Shown: positions 17,336 to 26,290, numbered from the stretch's first letter. The stretch: 64,000 bases of DNA from CALHVX01 sp964640725 (GCA_964640725.1 CAZXIJ010000007.1:1-64000); one strand, 5' to 3'. The notes: generated by a model from the letters alone, not told the origin. Translations and numbers: made by a program.

Positions 17336-18228
17336 CAGCCGGCGACCGCAGCCACGGCACCGGTGCTGGCGCTCAAGGTATGGAAGTACAGATCTTCAAC
17401 GGTTGGCGCGACTGCCGTGAAGCCGTCCTCCGGCGGGCCGTCGGCCACCACCCGGACCTCGCTACGCCCGGCGACCATGCGGGTGGAGAGCACGGGCAAC
17501 CGGGCGCTGAAATCGCGGGCCTGTTCGTGGCTGCACAGCCGGCTGTAGAGCCGCCCCTCGAGGGCTTGCACCAGTTCCAGAGGCGCGCCCTCGAGCAGAA
17601 TCCGGCCTGCGCCCATGATTGCCATACGCGGGCAAAGGTCCGCCACGTCATCGACGATATGCGTGCTCAGGATCACGATCACCGACTCGCCGATCTCTGC
17701 GAGCAGGTTGTGAAAACGACGGCGCTCCGCCGGGTCGAGCCCGGCGGTCGGCTCGTCAACGATGATCAGCTCCGGCGCGCCGAGCAACGCCTGGGCAATG
17801 CCGAAGCGCTGGCGCATGCCGCCGGAAAATGTGTCGATGCTCTTGCGCCGCACGTCCCACAGGTTGGTCTGCTTGAGCAGCGCTTCGATCTGGCCAGTCC
17901 GCTCACTGCGGCTGCGCAGGCCCTTGAGCACGGCCAGATGGTTCAGCATCACCCACGGCGACGTGCGCGGGTAGCTCCCGAACTCCTGCGGCAGGTACCC
18001 CAGCCGCTGACGCAGCGCGGTCGGCTCGGCGAGCACGTCCAGATCGCCCAGCCGAATGGTGCCGCTATCGGGCGTCTGCAGGGTGGCGATTGTGCGCATG
18101 AGGGACGATTTGCCAGCCCCGTTAGGGCCCAGCAGACCGAACATGCCCTGAGGCACCGTCAGGCTCAGATCCTTCAGGGCGTGAACGCCGTTGGGATAGG
18201 TTTTCTGTAGCGCTTCGATTTGCAGCAT
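17335..18228 (-). CDS. ABC transporter ATP-binding protein
   Basis: A 297-residue ATPase that powers the adjacent permease-peptidase. Walker A is GPNGAGKSS (34-42), the Q-loop is in YLPQEFG, the signature is TFSGGMRQR, Walker B is LIIVDEPTAGLDP and the switch His is in STHIVDD. Residues about 215-297 form a C-terminal extension seen in ABC-2 exporter ATPases. ATG 18228 is 48 bp from the divergent HAD gene, so the promoters overlap. Confidence 0.95.
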   Translation of the reverse strand: MLQIEALQKTYPNGVHALKDLSLTVPQGMFGLLGPNGAGKSSLMRTIATLQTPDSGTIRLGDLDVLAEPTALRQRLGYLPQEFGSYPRTSPWVMLNHLAVLKGLRSRSERTGQIEALLKQTNLWDVRRKSIDTFSGGMRQRFGIAQALLGAPELIIVDEPTAGLDPAERRRFHNLLAEIGESVIVILSTHIVDDVADLCPRMAIMGAGRILLEGAPLELVQALEGRLYSRLCSHEQARDFSARLPVLSTRMVAGRSEVRVVADGPPEDGFTAVAPTVEDLYFHTLSASTGAVAAVAG

Positions 18229-18276
18229 GACAGGCGAGATCTTCTTTTTCAGCGGCGCATCGCCAATACTACCGAA

Positions 18277-19083
18277 ATGAACTACACCGCATTGGCTATT
18301 GATCTGGACGGCACCCTGCTCGTCGGCGAAACCATCCCGCCGGCGAACGTCGAGGCGCTGCAGGCCGCAAGGGATGCCGGCCTGAAGGTACTCATCGCGA
18401 CCGCCCGCTGGAAGGAAATGGCCTTTCGGGTGGCCGACGAGATCGGCATTGCCGACCCGGTCATCGCCTGCTCCGGGGCCCAGGTGCATGACCGCGCCTC
18501 CGGCCAGGACTGGTTTGACGAGCGCCTGCCGGAGGGCTTTACGCAAGCCCTGTACGACATCTGCAACGACACGCGCTGTATCGCGACCGTCACAGTGTCG
18601 GACAAAGTGCTCCTGAAGCTCGATGGCGAGCCAGACCGATCGGGCATGAGCGACGAAATGCAGTGGGTTCCGGCCCTGAGCGTCGCCGAGGCCGGGCTGC
18701 CCAGGATCGCGGCGATCCAGGGCGGCAAAGCCATCGAGATCATTCGCGGCGAACTCGAAAGCGCCTGGGCCGACCAGGTCAACATCTTCGACAGCGTCGG
18801 CCCGACCGGTAAATTGATCATCACCATCACCGGCAAAACGGCCACCAAGGGCGAAGCCCTGCGCAATGCCTGCAAAGGCCTGCAAATTGATCCGGCAACG
18901 GTCATTGCCTTTGGCGACGCCGAAAACGACCTGGCCATGTTCTCGGCGGCAGGCGCCGCCGTTGCCATGGGCCAGGCAGAACCGGCGGTCAAGGCAGCAG
19001 CCACCGTTGTGACCGGCCGCAACGACGAGGCGGGCGTTGGCCAGGCGGTTTCCAGACTGCTGGCCACCGGCAGCCTGCATTGA
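18277..19083 (+). CDS. HAD-superfamily phosphatase, Cof type
   Basis: A 268-residue cytoplasmic phosphatase of the HAD IIB (Cof) group, which hydrolyses sugar or cofactor phosphates. Motif I is IDLDGTLLVG (D9, D11), motif II is IATARWKEM, motif III Lys is in TATKGEAL, and motif IV is AFGDAENDLAMF. The cap lies at about 85-190 between motifs II and III. Divergent from the ABC ATPase, and its end touches the next hydrolase gene, so the two are probably co-transcribed. Substrate unknown. Confidence 0.9.
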   Translation: MNYTALAIDLDGTLLVGETIPPANVEALQAARDAGLKVLIATARWKEMAFRVADEIGIADPVIACSGAQVHDRASGQDWFDERLPEGFTQALYDICNDTRCIATVTVSDKVLLKLDGEPDRSGMSDEMQWVPALSVAEAGLPRIAAIQGGKAIEIIRGELESAWADQVNIFDSVGPTGKLIITITGKTATKGEALRNACKGLQIDPATVIAFGDAENDLAMFSAAGAAVAMGQAEPAVKAAATVVTGRNDEAGVGQAVSRLLATGSLH

Positions 19084-19112
19084 CCCTCCAGAGCAACGGC
19101 GACCCTTCCCCC

Positions 19113-20066
19113 ATGAATGAGATGCAGGCACCGCAGGAACTCATCCTGCGCGGCGACGACGGCCTCGGTATCTACGGCATTCGCTGGCCCCGGCCACCGC
19201 AGGCTCCCGCAGCCAAGGCCATCGTGGTGATCGCCCACGGCATGGGCGAACACATCCGGCGCTATGACCGCGTCGCAGCGCAGCTCAGCGCGGCAGGCTA
19301 TCAGGTCTATGGCAAGGATCACCGCGGCCACGGCCGCACCGCAGACCCCCTGGCCCCCGGCGATATGGGCGAAGACGGCTGGTCCAAATGCATCACCGAT
19401 ATGCGCAACCTGGTGGAGCTCGCGCAGCGCGAGCACCCCCGGCTGCCGACGGTGCTGCTCGGACACAGCATGGGCGCAATGCTCGCGCAGCAGTTTATCT
19501 ACCGCCACGGCTACCTGCTGGACGCTGTCGCCCTGTCCGGGTCGCCGGGGTTCGGCCAGCCGATCATGACTCTGATCTCCGTCGGCATCGCGCAGTTCGA
19601 GCGGCTTCGCCTGGGCGGCGGCAACCCGAGCCCGGTGCTGCAGAAGCTGGTTTTCGGCAAGGCCAACGACGCCTTCGACAACCCGTCGGCCACCGGCTTC
19701 GAGTGGCTGACCCGGGATGCGACAGAAATGCAGCGCTACGTCGACGACGAGCTGTGCGGCTTCGTGCTGTGCACCGCCAGCCTCGCCCGGCTGTTCAACG
19801 GCGCGCGGGAGGCCACCCGTCCAGGCAATCTGCGCACTGTTCCCGCCGACCTGCCGCTGTACGTGTTTTCGGGCTCAGATGATCCGGTGCACGACGAGCA
19901 GAAGAATCTGGACCGGATGCTGAGCGCATACCGGGCGGCAGGACTGAAGCCTGTCACACGCATCTATCCCGGCGGACGCCATGAGCTGTTCAACGAAACC
20001 AATCGGGACGAGGTGGTCAGCGATCTGATCGGCTGGCTGGACAGCGCGGCAGCGGCGGCGTCGTAA
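19113..20066 (+). CDS. Alpha/beta hydrolase, monoacylglycerol lipase-like
   Basis: A 317-residue serine hydrolase. The elbow GHSMGAM puts the nucleophile Ser near residue 119; HGMGEHIRRYD near the N-terminus and KDHRGHGRTA are typical of the monoacylglycerol lipase/lysophospholipase group. The acid is in GSDDPVHDE and the base His in YPGGRHELFNE. It probably hydrolyses monoacylglycerols or related esters in the cytoplasm. ATG 19113 is chosen; TTG 19080 overlapping the HAD stop (TTGA) would add 11 residues and also couple the genes. Confidence 0.88.
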   Translation: MNEMQAPQELILRGDDGLGIYGIRWPRPPQAPAAKAIVVIAHGMGEHIRRYDRVAAQLSAAGYQVYGKDHRGHGRTADPLAPGDMGEDGWSKCITDMRNLVELAQREHPRLPTVLLGHSMGAMLAQQFIYRHGYLLDAVALSGSPGFGQPIMTLISVGIAQFERLRLGGGNPSPVLQKLVFGKANDAFDNPSATGFEWLTRDATEMQRYVDDELCGFVLCTASLARLFNGAREATRPGNLRTVPADLPLYVFSGSDDPVHDEQKNLDRMLSAYRAAGLKPVTRIYPGGRHELFNETNRDEVVSDLIGWLDSAAAAAS

Positions 20067-20120
20067 CGGTGATGCCGTAACGGCGGAGGCGCAGTCAGCA
20101 ACTGACGCCGGAGCGCCCGG

Positions 20121-21119
20121 TCAGCTGCCCGGCGCAGCGGCCAGACCGTCTTTCAGCACCCGCTGGTGCACGGCATTCATGGCCTCGTACAGCTGGCGCG
20201 TCGCATCCGGCACCGCAGTGCCCGGTGCAAAATGCATGGGTGGCAAGACATGTGCGCAGGCCGGCCCGGGCTTGATCTCCCGCTTGCCGGGGGGCCGCAG
20301 GGCCTTCAACCCGCCCAGGTACACCGGCACTACCGGCACGTTCGCTTCCAGCGCCATGATCGCCACCCCGTACTTGAAGGTGGCCAGCTGCTTGCCGCGG
20401 GAACGCGTGCCTTCCGGAAAGAGCATGAGGTTGCAGCCTTGCTTGAGCAGCCAGCGCGGATACTCAAGGGTCCGGCTACCCCCACCCCGCGCGATCGGGT
20501 ACAGGCCCATCACCAGAGACTGGTACCAGGGCTGCAGCCGCCACTCCTTGCGACCTTTGAGGAACCAGCGGTCCGCCGCCGCACCGAAGTAAAGGTTGCT
20601 CTTGATACGCTCCGGCAAGGCGGGAAAGAGCGCGTACTGATCCAGGTGGCTGGAGTGGTTGGCGACGACGATGCAGGGCCCCTGAAAACCGTTCAGGTTC
20701 TCCTGGCCGGTCACCGTCAGCGGCTGAAAGTACTTTCGCGCGTACTGCCCGTAGGCGTACGGACGCATCGCCCAGCGGGCGAACCTTGCCCAGGGCTGGA
20801 TTTGCCAACGATGCGGTCCACCGGTCTCGATGCTCTGTGACATGAGCCGCTCGAACATCGGCAGATCGATCGCCGGCATGATCTCTGTTTGCGCCGTCGC
20901 GCTCAGCTCCTCCCCCAGGGAGGCCCGATAGGCTTTGAAGTTGTCGGGCGCGTCGACAACCAGGCAATGATCGTACTCGCCCAGCAGGTGGTAACTCTGC
21001 AGCACCTTGCACTCCCAGCGCTCGATGCTGTCGTGAATGGCAGCGATCTTCTCCGGGGCATCGTTCAACATTCTGATGCCGCTGGTGTTGTAGCGCAGCA
21101 GCATCACAAAGGCAGCCAT
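20121..21119 (-). CDS. GYD domain fused to a PlsC-type acyltransferase
   Basis: A 332-residue fusion. Residues 1-90 are a GYD-like domain (FVMLLRYNTSGIRML to YHLLGEYDHCLVVDAP), the ferredoxin-like fold of small homo-oligomeric proteins. Residues about 110-320 are a PlsC/LPLAT acyltransferase with NHSSHLD (H155, D160), LFPEGTRSRG and VPVVPVYLGG. It should move acyl groups onto glycerolipid or a related acceptor at the membrane; no clear membrane helix is present. A stand-alone GYD gene lies immediately upstream with 5 bp between. Position beside PhaC and two wax-ester synthases suggests a role in storage or membrane lipid flux, which is inference. Confidence 0.88.
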   Translation of the reverse strand: MAAFVMLLRYNTSGIRMLNDAPEKIAAIHDSIERWECKVLQSYHLLGEYDHCLVVDAPDNFKAYRASLGEELSATAQTEIMPAIDLPMFERLMSQSIETGGPHRWQIQPWARFARWAMRPYAYGQYARKYFQPLTVTGQENLNGFQGPCIVVANHSSHLDQYALFPALPERIKSNLYFGAAADRWFLKGRKEWRLQPWYQSLVMGLYPIARGGGSRTLEYPRWLLKQGCNLMLFPEGTRSRGKQLATFKYGVAIMALEANVPVVPVYLGGLKALRPPGKREIKPGPACAHVLPPMHFAPGTAVPDATRQLYEAMNAVHQRVLKDGLAAAPGS

Positions 21120-21124
21120 GCGCG

Positions 21125-21448
21125 CTAGCCGTCCGTCTCCCCGCCGTCTTTGCGCGGCGGCGCAGCAGCCATGAGCTCCATGAAAGCGTCGATCGCCATC
21201 GCGGGGAGTGTGGTGATCTTGATGGTGCCCCGAGAGCCGAGGTCCATAGAGATTCGCGCCATGACTTCGTTGCTGGGCGCCTCGATGACGTTCACGAAGT
21301 CGTAGGCGCCGAGTACCGCGTGCTGAGAGACCACGCGCGCGCCCATCTTCTCGAGTTCCTTGTTGACCTCTTTCAGGCGCTCCGGCCGCTCCTTGAGCGT
21401 TTTGCGGCCTTCGTCCGTCAACGTGCTAAGCATGATGTATGTGGCCAT
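21125..21448 (-). CDS. GYD domain protein
   Basis: A 107-residue single-domain protein. MATYIMLSTLTDEGRKTLKERPERL, GAYDFVNVIEAP and the strand-helix-strand order match GYD family proteins, whose name comes from a conserved Gly-Tyr/Phe-Asp near the second strand. Such proteins form ferredoxin-like dimers or larger rings; function is mostly unknown. The C-terminus is charged and probably disordered. It precedes the GYD-acyltransferase by 5 bp and likely shares its transcript. Confidence 0.85.
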   Translation of the reverse strand: MATYIMLSTLTDEGRKTLKERPERLKEVNKELEKMGARVVSQHAVLGAYDFVNVIEAPSNEVMARISMDLGSRGTIKITTLPAMAIDAFMELMAAAPPRKDGGETDG

Positions 21449-21528
21449 GACGCCTCCCCTTGCGTTGCCCCAGGGAAAGACCCTACTCCGGTCGCCGGTG
21501 CTTGACCAGCCGCGCGCAGGGCAGCCCG

Positions 21529-23262
21529 CTAACCCAGCACGTAGCGGCCTGGCGCCGCTTCGATCGGCGGAAAGGCCTCCGATCCGAGCGTCTTCGGTGC
21601 GGGCACCTGTTCCGGCGACAACTCATGCAGCCAGTCGATCCAGTCATGCACCCAGGATCCTGGATGCTCCTGCGCCACTGGCGCCCACTCATCGGCCGTT
21701 GCCGGCAACTGATCTGCCACCCAGTACTTCAGGTGCTTGTTATCGGTGCGCGCGCAGATGGTCTGCGTGTGGTTCTGGTTAGTCAGCACGAAGCGTACAT
21801 CCCCGCCGAACAGTCGAGTGCTGCGATAACAGGCTTTCCAGGGCGTGATGTGGTCCGTCGAGCCGGCCATCAGATAGACCGGGTAGGTGATCTTGGACAG
21901 GTCCAGTCGCTTGCCCAGGGCCCGAAATTCCTTCTTGGCGATCCGGTTGTTCAAGGACAGGTCCAAAAAGTCGGTGTGCAGGCCGGCCGGCACCCGCGTG
22001 TAATCCATCGACCAGAACAGCAGCGGATGCTTGAGCGGCGCTTCGCCCATCAGGTAATTGCGCCGCAGGAAACTCATGATGTTGTCTTCCCAACGCAACA
22101 TGGCAAACATCTCGAACACGTCTTTCTCGTCGTAGATGCCCTTGGACTGCACACGTTCCTTTTGCGCCGAGATCGAGCGCTCGGATACGAACAGGCCAAA
22201 ATCGCTGTCTTCCGGCCGCTGGTCGAGCACGTTGACGAACAGCGACAGGGAGTTAATCCAATCCACCTTGCGCTTGCGCAGGACGCCGGCGGCCACAGCG
22301 GTAACCAGGCCGCCCGCACAAAGACCCATCAGATTAATTTTGCGGTCGCCAATCACCGTTCGGATCGCGCCCATGGCCTCGATCAGGCCCTCGGCGTAGC
22401 TGCCCAGATTCCAGTCCCGCTGCGCCGCCGTCGGGTTCCGCCAGCTGACGGCAAAGACCGGGATGCCGGCATCGAGCAAGTGCTGGAACAGGCTCCGGTC
22501 GGGCGTCAGATCGCCCAGGTAGAAGCGATTGACCTGGCTGAACACGTACAGCAGCGGCTCGGCGCTGACGTTTTCCGTTTTGGGCTGGTACTGCATCAGC
22601 TCCAGGAGTTCGCTGCGGAAGATCACCGAGCCCTCGCTCGCCGCGACATCTCGCCCAACCACAAAGCCGTCGCGATCAGCCACGGCCGGGTAGCCGTGGT
22701 TGTAGCGGCGGTCGTCCAGGAAATTCTTGATACCGTCGACCGCGCTGCGCCCGCGCGTCTCCGCCAGCTGCCGCATGGCCCCGGGGTTGCCCGGCAGGGT
22801 GTTCATGGGTGCCAGCACTTCCTTGAGCGCATCCAACACAAAGCGCGCCCGGGAGTGGTCGATGCCCGTCAGCCCGCTCTGCGCCAGCCACGCGTCCAGG
22901 CTCCGGGTCCAGGCCAGATAGGCTTGACCCAGGCGGCGATAGACCGCGTTGTGCGACCAGGCGTCATCGCTAAAGCGCCCGTCCTTGGGGTCCGGTGCCA
23001 GATCGCTCGTGCCCAGGGCGATGTCGAGCAGTTCTCGCTGCAGGGACCAGGCACTTTCGAACAGCGCCCGCGGCTGACTCACGGCGGTGTTAAACAGCGA
23101 GCGCCAGGTCTCCGCAAAGGATTCCCGGTCAACGCCCAGGGCGGCGTTCATAGGCACGCCCTGGGTGCGCTGCTTGTAGCCCTTATGGCCCGCGTCGTGC
23201 TCGCCGGCGAAGGTCTTTGCCCCGGCGGCACCCGTGTTCGGTGAGTTGGCGTCTGCGCTCAT
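21529..23262 (-). CDS. phaC: Class I poly(3-hydroxyalkanoate) polymerase
   Basis: A 577-residue PHA synthase that joins (R)-3-hydroxyacyl-CoA units into polyester on granules. The lipase-like box is GLCAGG with catalytic C315; the Asp is in AGSTDHITPWKA and the His in TNQNHTQTI. WRNPTAAQRDW and LYVFSQVNRFYLGDL are conserved in class I/II enzymes. Length is right for class I, which works without PhaE. M38 is an alternative start giving a shorter N-terminus. ATG 23262 overlaps the stop of the upstream SDR, so PhaC is read with SDR and WS/DGAT. No phaA or phaB is in the window. Confidence 0.95.
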   Translation of the reverse strand: MSADANSPNTGAAGAKTFAGEHDAGHKGYKQRTQGVPMNAALGVDRESFAETWRSLFNTAVSQPRALFESAWSLQRELLDIALGTSDLAPDPKDGRFSDDAWSHNAVYRRLGQAYLAWTRSLDAWLAQSGLTGIDHSRARFVLDALKEVLAPMNTLPGNPGAMRQLAETRGRSAVDGIKNFLDDRRYNHGYPAVADRDGFVVGRDVAASEGSVIFRSELLELMQYQPKTENVSAEPLLYVFSQVNRFYLGDLTPDRSLFQHLLDAGIPVFAVSWRNPTAAQRDWNLGSYAEGLIEAMGAIRTVIGDRKINLMGLCAGGLVTAVAAGVLRKRKVDWINSLSLFVNVLDQRPEDSDFGLFVSERSISAQKERVQSKGIYDEKDVFEMFAMLRWEDNIMSFLRRNYLMGEAPLKHPLLFWSMDYTRVPAGLHTDFLDLSLNNRIAKKEFRALGKRLDLSKITYPVYLMAGSTDHITPWKACYRSTRLFGGDVRFVLTNQNHTQTICARTDNKHLKYWVADQLPATADEWAPVAQEHPGSWVHDWIDWLHELSPEQVPAPKTLGSEAFPPIEAAPGRYVLG

Positions 23263-24059
23263 GATCGTCCTCCCATAGCGGCAAAGCGTGCAGCGATGCC
23301 TGACAACATGCGATAGGACCAGCGCGGCTGCGCTTGCGTCCAGCCGACAAAGGCCTGGTTCAGCAGGCCCGGAATAATAATCACCTCGCCGCGCATGCAG
23401 GCGCGGTAACCCTGCTCAGCGACATCGCGGGCCTCCCCCACAAAGATCTCCGGTACTTCCGAAACCACGGCGATATCGTCGGTCATTTCTGTGCTCGTCA
23501 AGCCCGGACACAGCGCCGATACGGTCACACCGGTATTGCGCAGCTCCTCTGACAGGCTTTCCGTCAGCGAGAGCACGTAGGCCTTGCTGGCACTGTACAC
23601 CGCCATGCTGGGAACAGGCTGGAAAGCAACAATCGAGCCGACGTTCAGAACTCGTCCGTGACCCCGCGCAACCATGCCCGGCAGCAGCCCCAGGGTCAGC
23701 TCCGTGAGCGCCCGCACGTTCAGATTCACGATATCCAGCGCGCGGGCCCGGCTCATGTGCGCGAAAGCCCCGGAGTCCGCAAGGCCTGCGTTATTCACCA
23801 GCACATCGATCTCGATGCCGCGGTCCGCCACCTCGGACAGCAGACGGCGCGGGCCCTTGGCCTTGCCCAGGTCCACCCCGACCACCTGCACGGAGCAGGC
23901 CGCGCCTTCCTGCGCGGCAATATCTGCTGCCAGCGCTTCGAGCTTGCTTTCGCGGCGTGCTGCCACGACCAGATCGTAGCCCTGGCGCGCAAATATCATG
24001 GCCAGTTCCCGGCCAATGCCGGACGAAGCGCCAGTGATCAACGCAACGGGTCGGGGCAT
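23259..24059 (-). CDS. Short-chain dehydrogenase/reductase in the storage-lipid operon
   Basis: A 266-residue SDR with TGASSGIG, NNAGLADSG, NVGSIVAFQ, YSASKAYVLSL and CPGLTSTEM. It resembles the DltE-like SDR group rather than PhaB acetoacetyl-CoA reductases, so I do not call it phaB. It starts 2 bp after the WS/DGAT stop and its stop overlaps the phaC start (ATGA), placing it firmly in that operon. A role in making hydroxyacyl or fatty-alcohol precursors is possible but unproven. The hydrophobic C-terminal part may help membrane or granule association. Confidence 0.9.
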   Translation of the reverse strand: MPRPVALITGASSGIGRELAMIFARQGYDLVVAARRESKLEALAADIAAQEGAACSVQVVGVDLGKAKGPRRLLSEVADRGIEIDVLVNNAGLADSGAFAHMSRARALDIVNLNVRALTELTLGLLPGMVARGHGRVLNVGSIVAFQPVPSMAVYSASKAYVLSLTESLSEELRNTGVTVSALCPGLTSTEMTDDIAVVSEVPEIFVGEARDVAEQGYRACMRGEVIIIPGLLNQAFVGWTQAQPRWSYRMLSGIAARFAAMGGRS

Positions 24060-24061
24060 GA

Positions 24062-25636
24062 TCAGTCCTCTTTGTTGCTCTGGCGCTTTTTCTTGCTGCC
24101 AGACTTTTTCGTCTTCTGCGGCGGCAGCGTTTCCGCTTTTGCGGCCGGCGACGCCGCTTCTGGCGCGGACGCTGCAAACAGCTCGTCCGCGCTCCCGGCC
24201 AGACACTCCACAAAAAACTCGGGGTCCGGAATCATGTCCCGGCAGGAGGTAAAGCCGATGGTGATCTCGCCGCAGTAGCTGGTGACCGGCATGATCAGAC
24301 CCATGCCGTGGGTAATGGGTCCCAGGCCGATTTGGGCTTTGAGTTCGCACCCCATGCTGTAGATCGGCTCCTGTGGCCCTGGCACGTTGGTGATGCTGAC
24401 ATTAAACGGCGGGTTGGGCACCTGGGCCATCGCCGAGGATAGCCGCCCGGCCAGCGCTGCCGTGACGGCGGGAACGAACTGGCTGAAGTCTGTCATGGCC
24501 CGCGCACCGACGGCGTTGGTGACGGCCTTGCTGACACTGGTGGCCGCCTGGACCGCTGTCAGCCGCTCGATCGGATCGGCAATCTCAGTGCCGATCGGCA
24601 CAAACAGCGCCGAAACCTGGTTGCCCGCGCGCATGTCACCCGGCTTGCGGACGTTCACCGGTGCCATGGCGACCAGCGAGTCGCCGGGCAGCTCCGCTTT
24701 GGCTGACAGGTAGCGACCGATGCCGCCGCCGCAGATCGCGAGAATAACGTCATTCACCGTGGCGCCTTCAACCGCTGACCGGGGCGCTTTGAAGTCCTTG
24801 AGCGCGACTGTATGAGCGCCGATGACCCGGTGGCCGCTGATCGTGCCGTTGAAGCGGGTGCCGGGCACAACGCGCATACCCTGCTGGGTGACCGAATCGA
24901 GTCCCCGGGACATCCGTTCCCCCGTCTTGCCGAGGGTCCCCATGATGCCTGTGCCCATCGCGTTCGCGCCCGCGCCGGCTGCACCAGCCGCCAGGCCCTG
25001 GAGGTTGCGGCCCAAAGCCTGAGCAAAACGCAGGGGCTGCATGGCATTGTTCACGCCGCTGCGCATCATCAGTTCCGCGTCGCTGGGACGCGGGTCCGGA
25101 CGCCAGGCGCGCTCGGCTCGAGGCACCGGTTGCGCAACCGGGTCCGTGTCGTGCAGCGTCGCCATCATGTGCATGCCCGAGGTCCCGTCGACAGCGGCAT
25201 GGTGCGTCTTGGTCAGCACCGCAAAACCGTCTTCCACCACGCCAGGCACGCGCACGCCCTCGATCACGTAGACCTCCCACAGGGGACGAGTCAGGTCCAG
25301 CGGGCGCGAGAATATTCGTGCTGCGACCTGCTCCAGCGTGGCCCAGTCGCCCGGGCTCGGCAGTCCGATCCGCCGGACGTGGTACTCCAGGTCAAATTCG
25401 CCGTCTTCGATCCAGTACGGGTAGTCCAGATCCATCGGCACCCGCACCAGCCTTTGGCGCGAAAAGGACCACAGGTGCAGCCGCTCTTCGTAGAACCGCA
25501 GCACCTCTTCCTCGGTCAGCCCTGAGGCATGGGGACCGGTCCGGTCGTACACGTAGAGCGAGCCGATGTGCATCGGCGAGGCTTTGGTTTCCATGAACGC
25601 GAAGCTCGCGTCCAGAGTGCTCAGTTGCTGTAACAC
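24062..25636 (-). CDS. Wax ester synthase/diacylglycerol acyltransferase (WS/DGAT)
   Basis: A 524-residue bifunctional acyltransferase that joins acyl-CoA to fatty alcohols or diacylglycerol for neutral-lipid storage. The active-site motif HHAAVDG is at 145-151; PLDLTRPLWEVY precedes it, and the C-terminal domain has NVSITNVPGPQEP. The last about 35 residues are a Lys-rich tail (KKSGSKKKRQSNKED) not usual for the family, possibly for binding polyester or membranes. It is the first gene of the WS/DGAT-SDR-phaC operon. A second WS/DGAT lies beyond the phasin gene. Confidence 0.93.
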   Translation of the reverse strand: MLQQLSTLDASFAFMETKASPMHIGSLYVYDRTGPHASGLTEEEVLRFYEERLHLWSFSRQRLVRVPMDLDYPYWIEDGEFDLEYHVRRIGLPSPGDWATLEQVAARIFSRPLDLTRPLWEVYVIEGVRVPGVVEDGFAVLTKTHHAAVDGTSGMHMMATLHDTDPVAQPVPRAERAWRPDPRPSDAELMMRSGVNNAMQPLRFAQALGRNLQGLAAGAAGAGANAMGTGIMGTLGKTGERMSRGLDSVTQQGMRVVPGTRFNGTISGHRVIGAHTVALKDFKAPRSAVEGATVNDVILAICGGGIGRYLSAKAELPGDSLVAMAPVNVRKPGDMRAGNQVSALFVPIGTEIADPIERLTAVQAATSVSKAVTNAVGARAMTDFSQFVPAVTAALAGRLSSAMAQVPNPPFNVSITNVPGPQEPIYSMGCELKAQIGLGPITHGMGLIMPVTSYCGEITIGFTSCRDMIPDPEFFVECLAGSADELFAASAPEAASPAAKAETLPPQKTKKSGSKKKRQSNKED

Positions 25637-25693
25637 CGCGCATCCTCCCGAAGAACGGCTGCGGCCTGAGGGGGCAGGCCAAAGTCCAGGTAT

Positions 25694-25721
25694 AAAAAAA
25701 CTCGCCAGGAGCGAGTTTTAC
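25694..25721 (-). terminator. Rho-independent terminator after the phasin gene
   Basis: AAACTCGC and GCGAGTTT pair around CAGGA, an 8-bp stem. Read on the minus strand, the stem is followed by a run of seven T, so it should end phasin transcription and insulate the downstream WS/DGAT operon. Confidence 0.75.
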
Positions 25722-25730
25722 AGTGTCGAT

Positions 25731-25762
25731 GAAGCGAGCCGCCTTTGACAACGGCTCGCTTC
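25731..25762. repeat. Second perfect hairpin beside the phasin terminator
   Basis: GAAGCGAGCCG and CGGCTCGCTTC form an 11-bp perfect inverted repeat with a 10-nt loop, just after the phasin stop (25777). It has no T-tract. It may stabilise the 3' end of the abundant phasin mRNA or act as a first-stage terminator; that role is inferred. Confidence 0.6.
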
Positions 25763-25776
25763 AGGCGCTGGCGCGA

Positions 25777-26133
25777 TTAAGCGGCCTTGACGCTGTCCGC
25801 GACGTCTTCCATCGCGTCTTTGGCTGCGTCAACGGTGCCGCTCCAGGCTTCCTTGATCGCAGAACCCGTGTGCTGGGCTGCGTCCCGCAGGATCGTGCCG
25901 TTGGTGCGCAGGTTGCTCTGGGCTTCGCTCCACAGGGTCTGGCTGTAGTCGCGCTGCAGCTCGACGAAGCTGGACACGTCACGTACTTCCGGCAGGCGCT
26001 TGGCAAAGGCCTGGTTGGTTTCGAAGTACTGGCGCACGCCTTCGGCTTGCGTCTCGAACAGGCGGCGGACGGTGCTGGTGTTCAGTTCAAACAGCTCGCG
26101 GCCGAGCTTCATTTGGCGTTCGATCATGCTCAT
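25777..26133 (-). CDS. Phasin family protein
   Basis: A 118-residue amphipathic helical protein that coats PHA granules. MIERQMKLGRELFELNTSTVRRLFE and the later VELQRDYSQTLWSEAQ match the phasin pattern of long surface-active helices with few aromatics. ATG 26133 is preferred over an in-frame start at 26172 because AGGAG lies 8 bp upstream. The gene stands alone between terminator hairpins and a TGC-rich promoter region, as expected for a highly expressed gene. The C-terminus (SGTVDAAKDAMEDVADSVKAA) is a heptad-like segment often used for oligomerisation. Confidence 0.88.
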   Translation of the reverse strand: MSMIERQMKLGRELFELNTSTVRRLFETQAEGVRQYFETNQAFAKRLPEVRDVSSFVELQRDYSQTLWSEAQSNLRTNGTILRDAAQHTGSAIKEAWSGTVDAAKDAMEDVADSVKAA

Positions 26134-26240
26134 GGTGTTCTCCTGACTCGTTGTGTCGAGCTGAAAGGTCATTTCTGGTGTCCGGGGCTGCTGTTTCCAG
26201 CGCCGCCGGTGAGCGCCTCCGCTGCCTGTTTGTCAGGCGA

Positions 26241-26290
26241 TGCTGCAGCGCACAAATGCATTGTGCACCGCACCATTGTGCAATGCAACA
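26241..26290 (-). promoter_or_regulatory. TGC-rich control site upstream of the phasin gene (candidate PhaR operator)
   Basis: ATTGTGCA occurs at 26260-26267 and again at 26275-26282, and TGCAATGCAACA at 26279-26290. CTGCAGC lies close by. PhaR proteins are known to repress phasin genes, and reported sites are rich in TGC; phaR is encoded 2.8 kb away. The same 12-mer recurs at 28270-28281. Binding is inferred. Confidence 0.5.

Noticed and set aside
20087..20109. A terminator between the convergent lipase-like and GYD-acyltransferase genes
   Set aside because: Only a 5-bp stem (GTCAG/CTGAC) with a bulged extension and no T-tract.
23259..24059. Calling the SDR before phaC phaB
   Set aside because: Its motifs fit general DltE-like SDRs, not acetoacetyl-CoA reductases; position alone is not enough.
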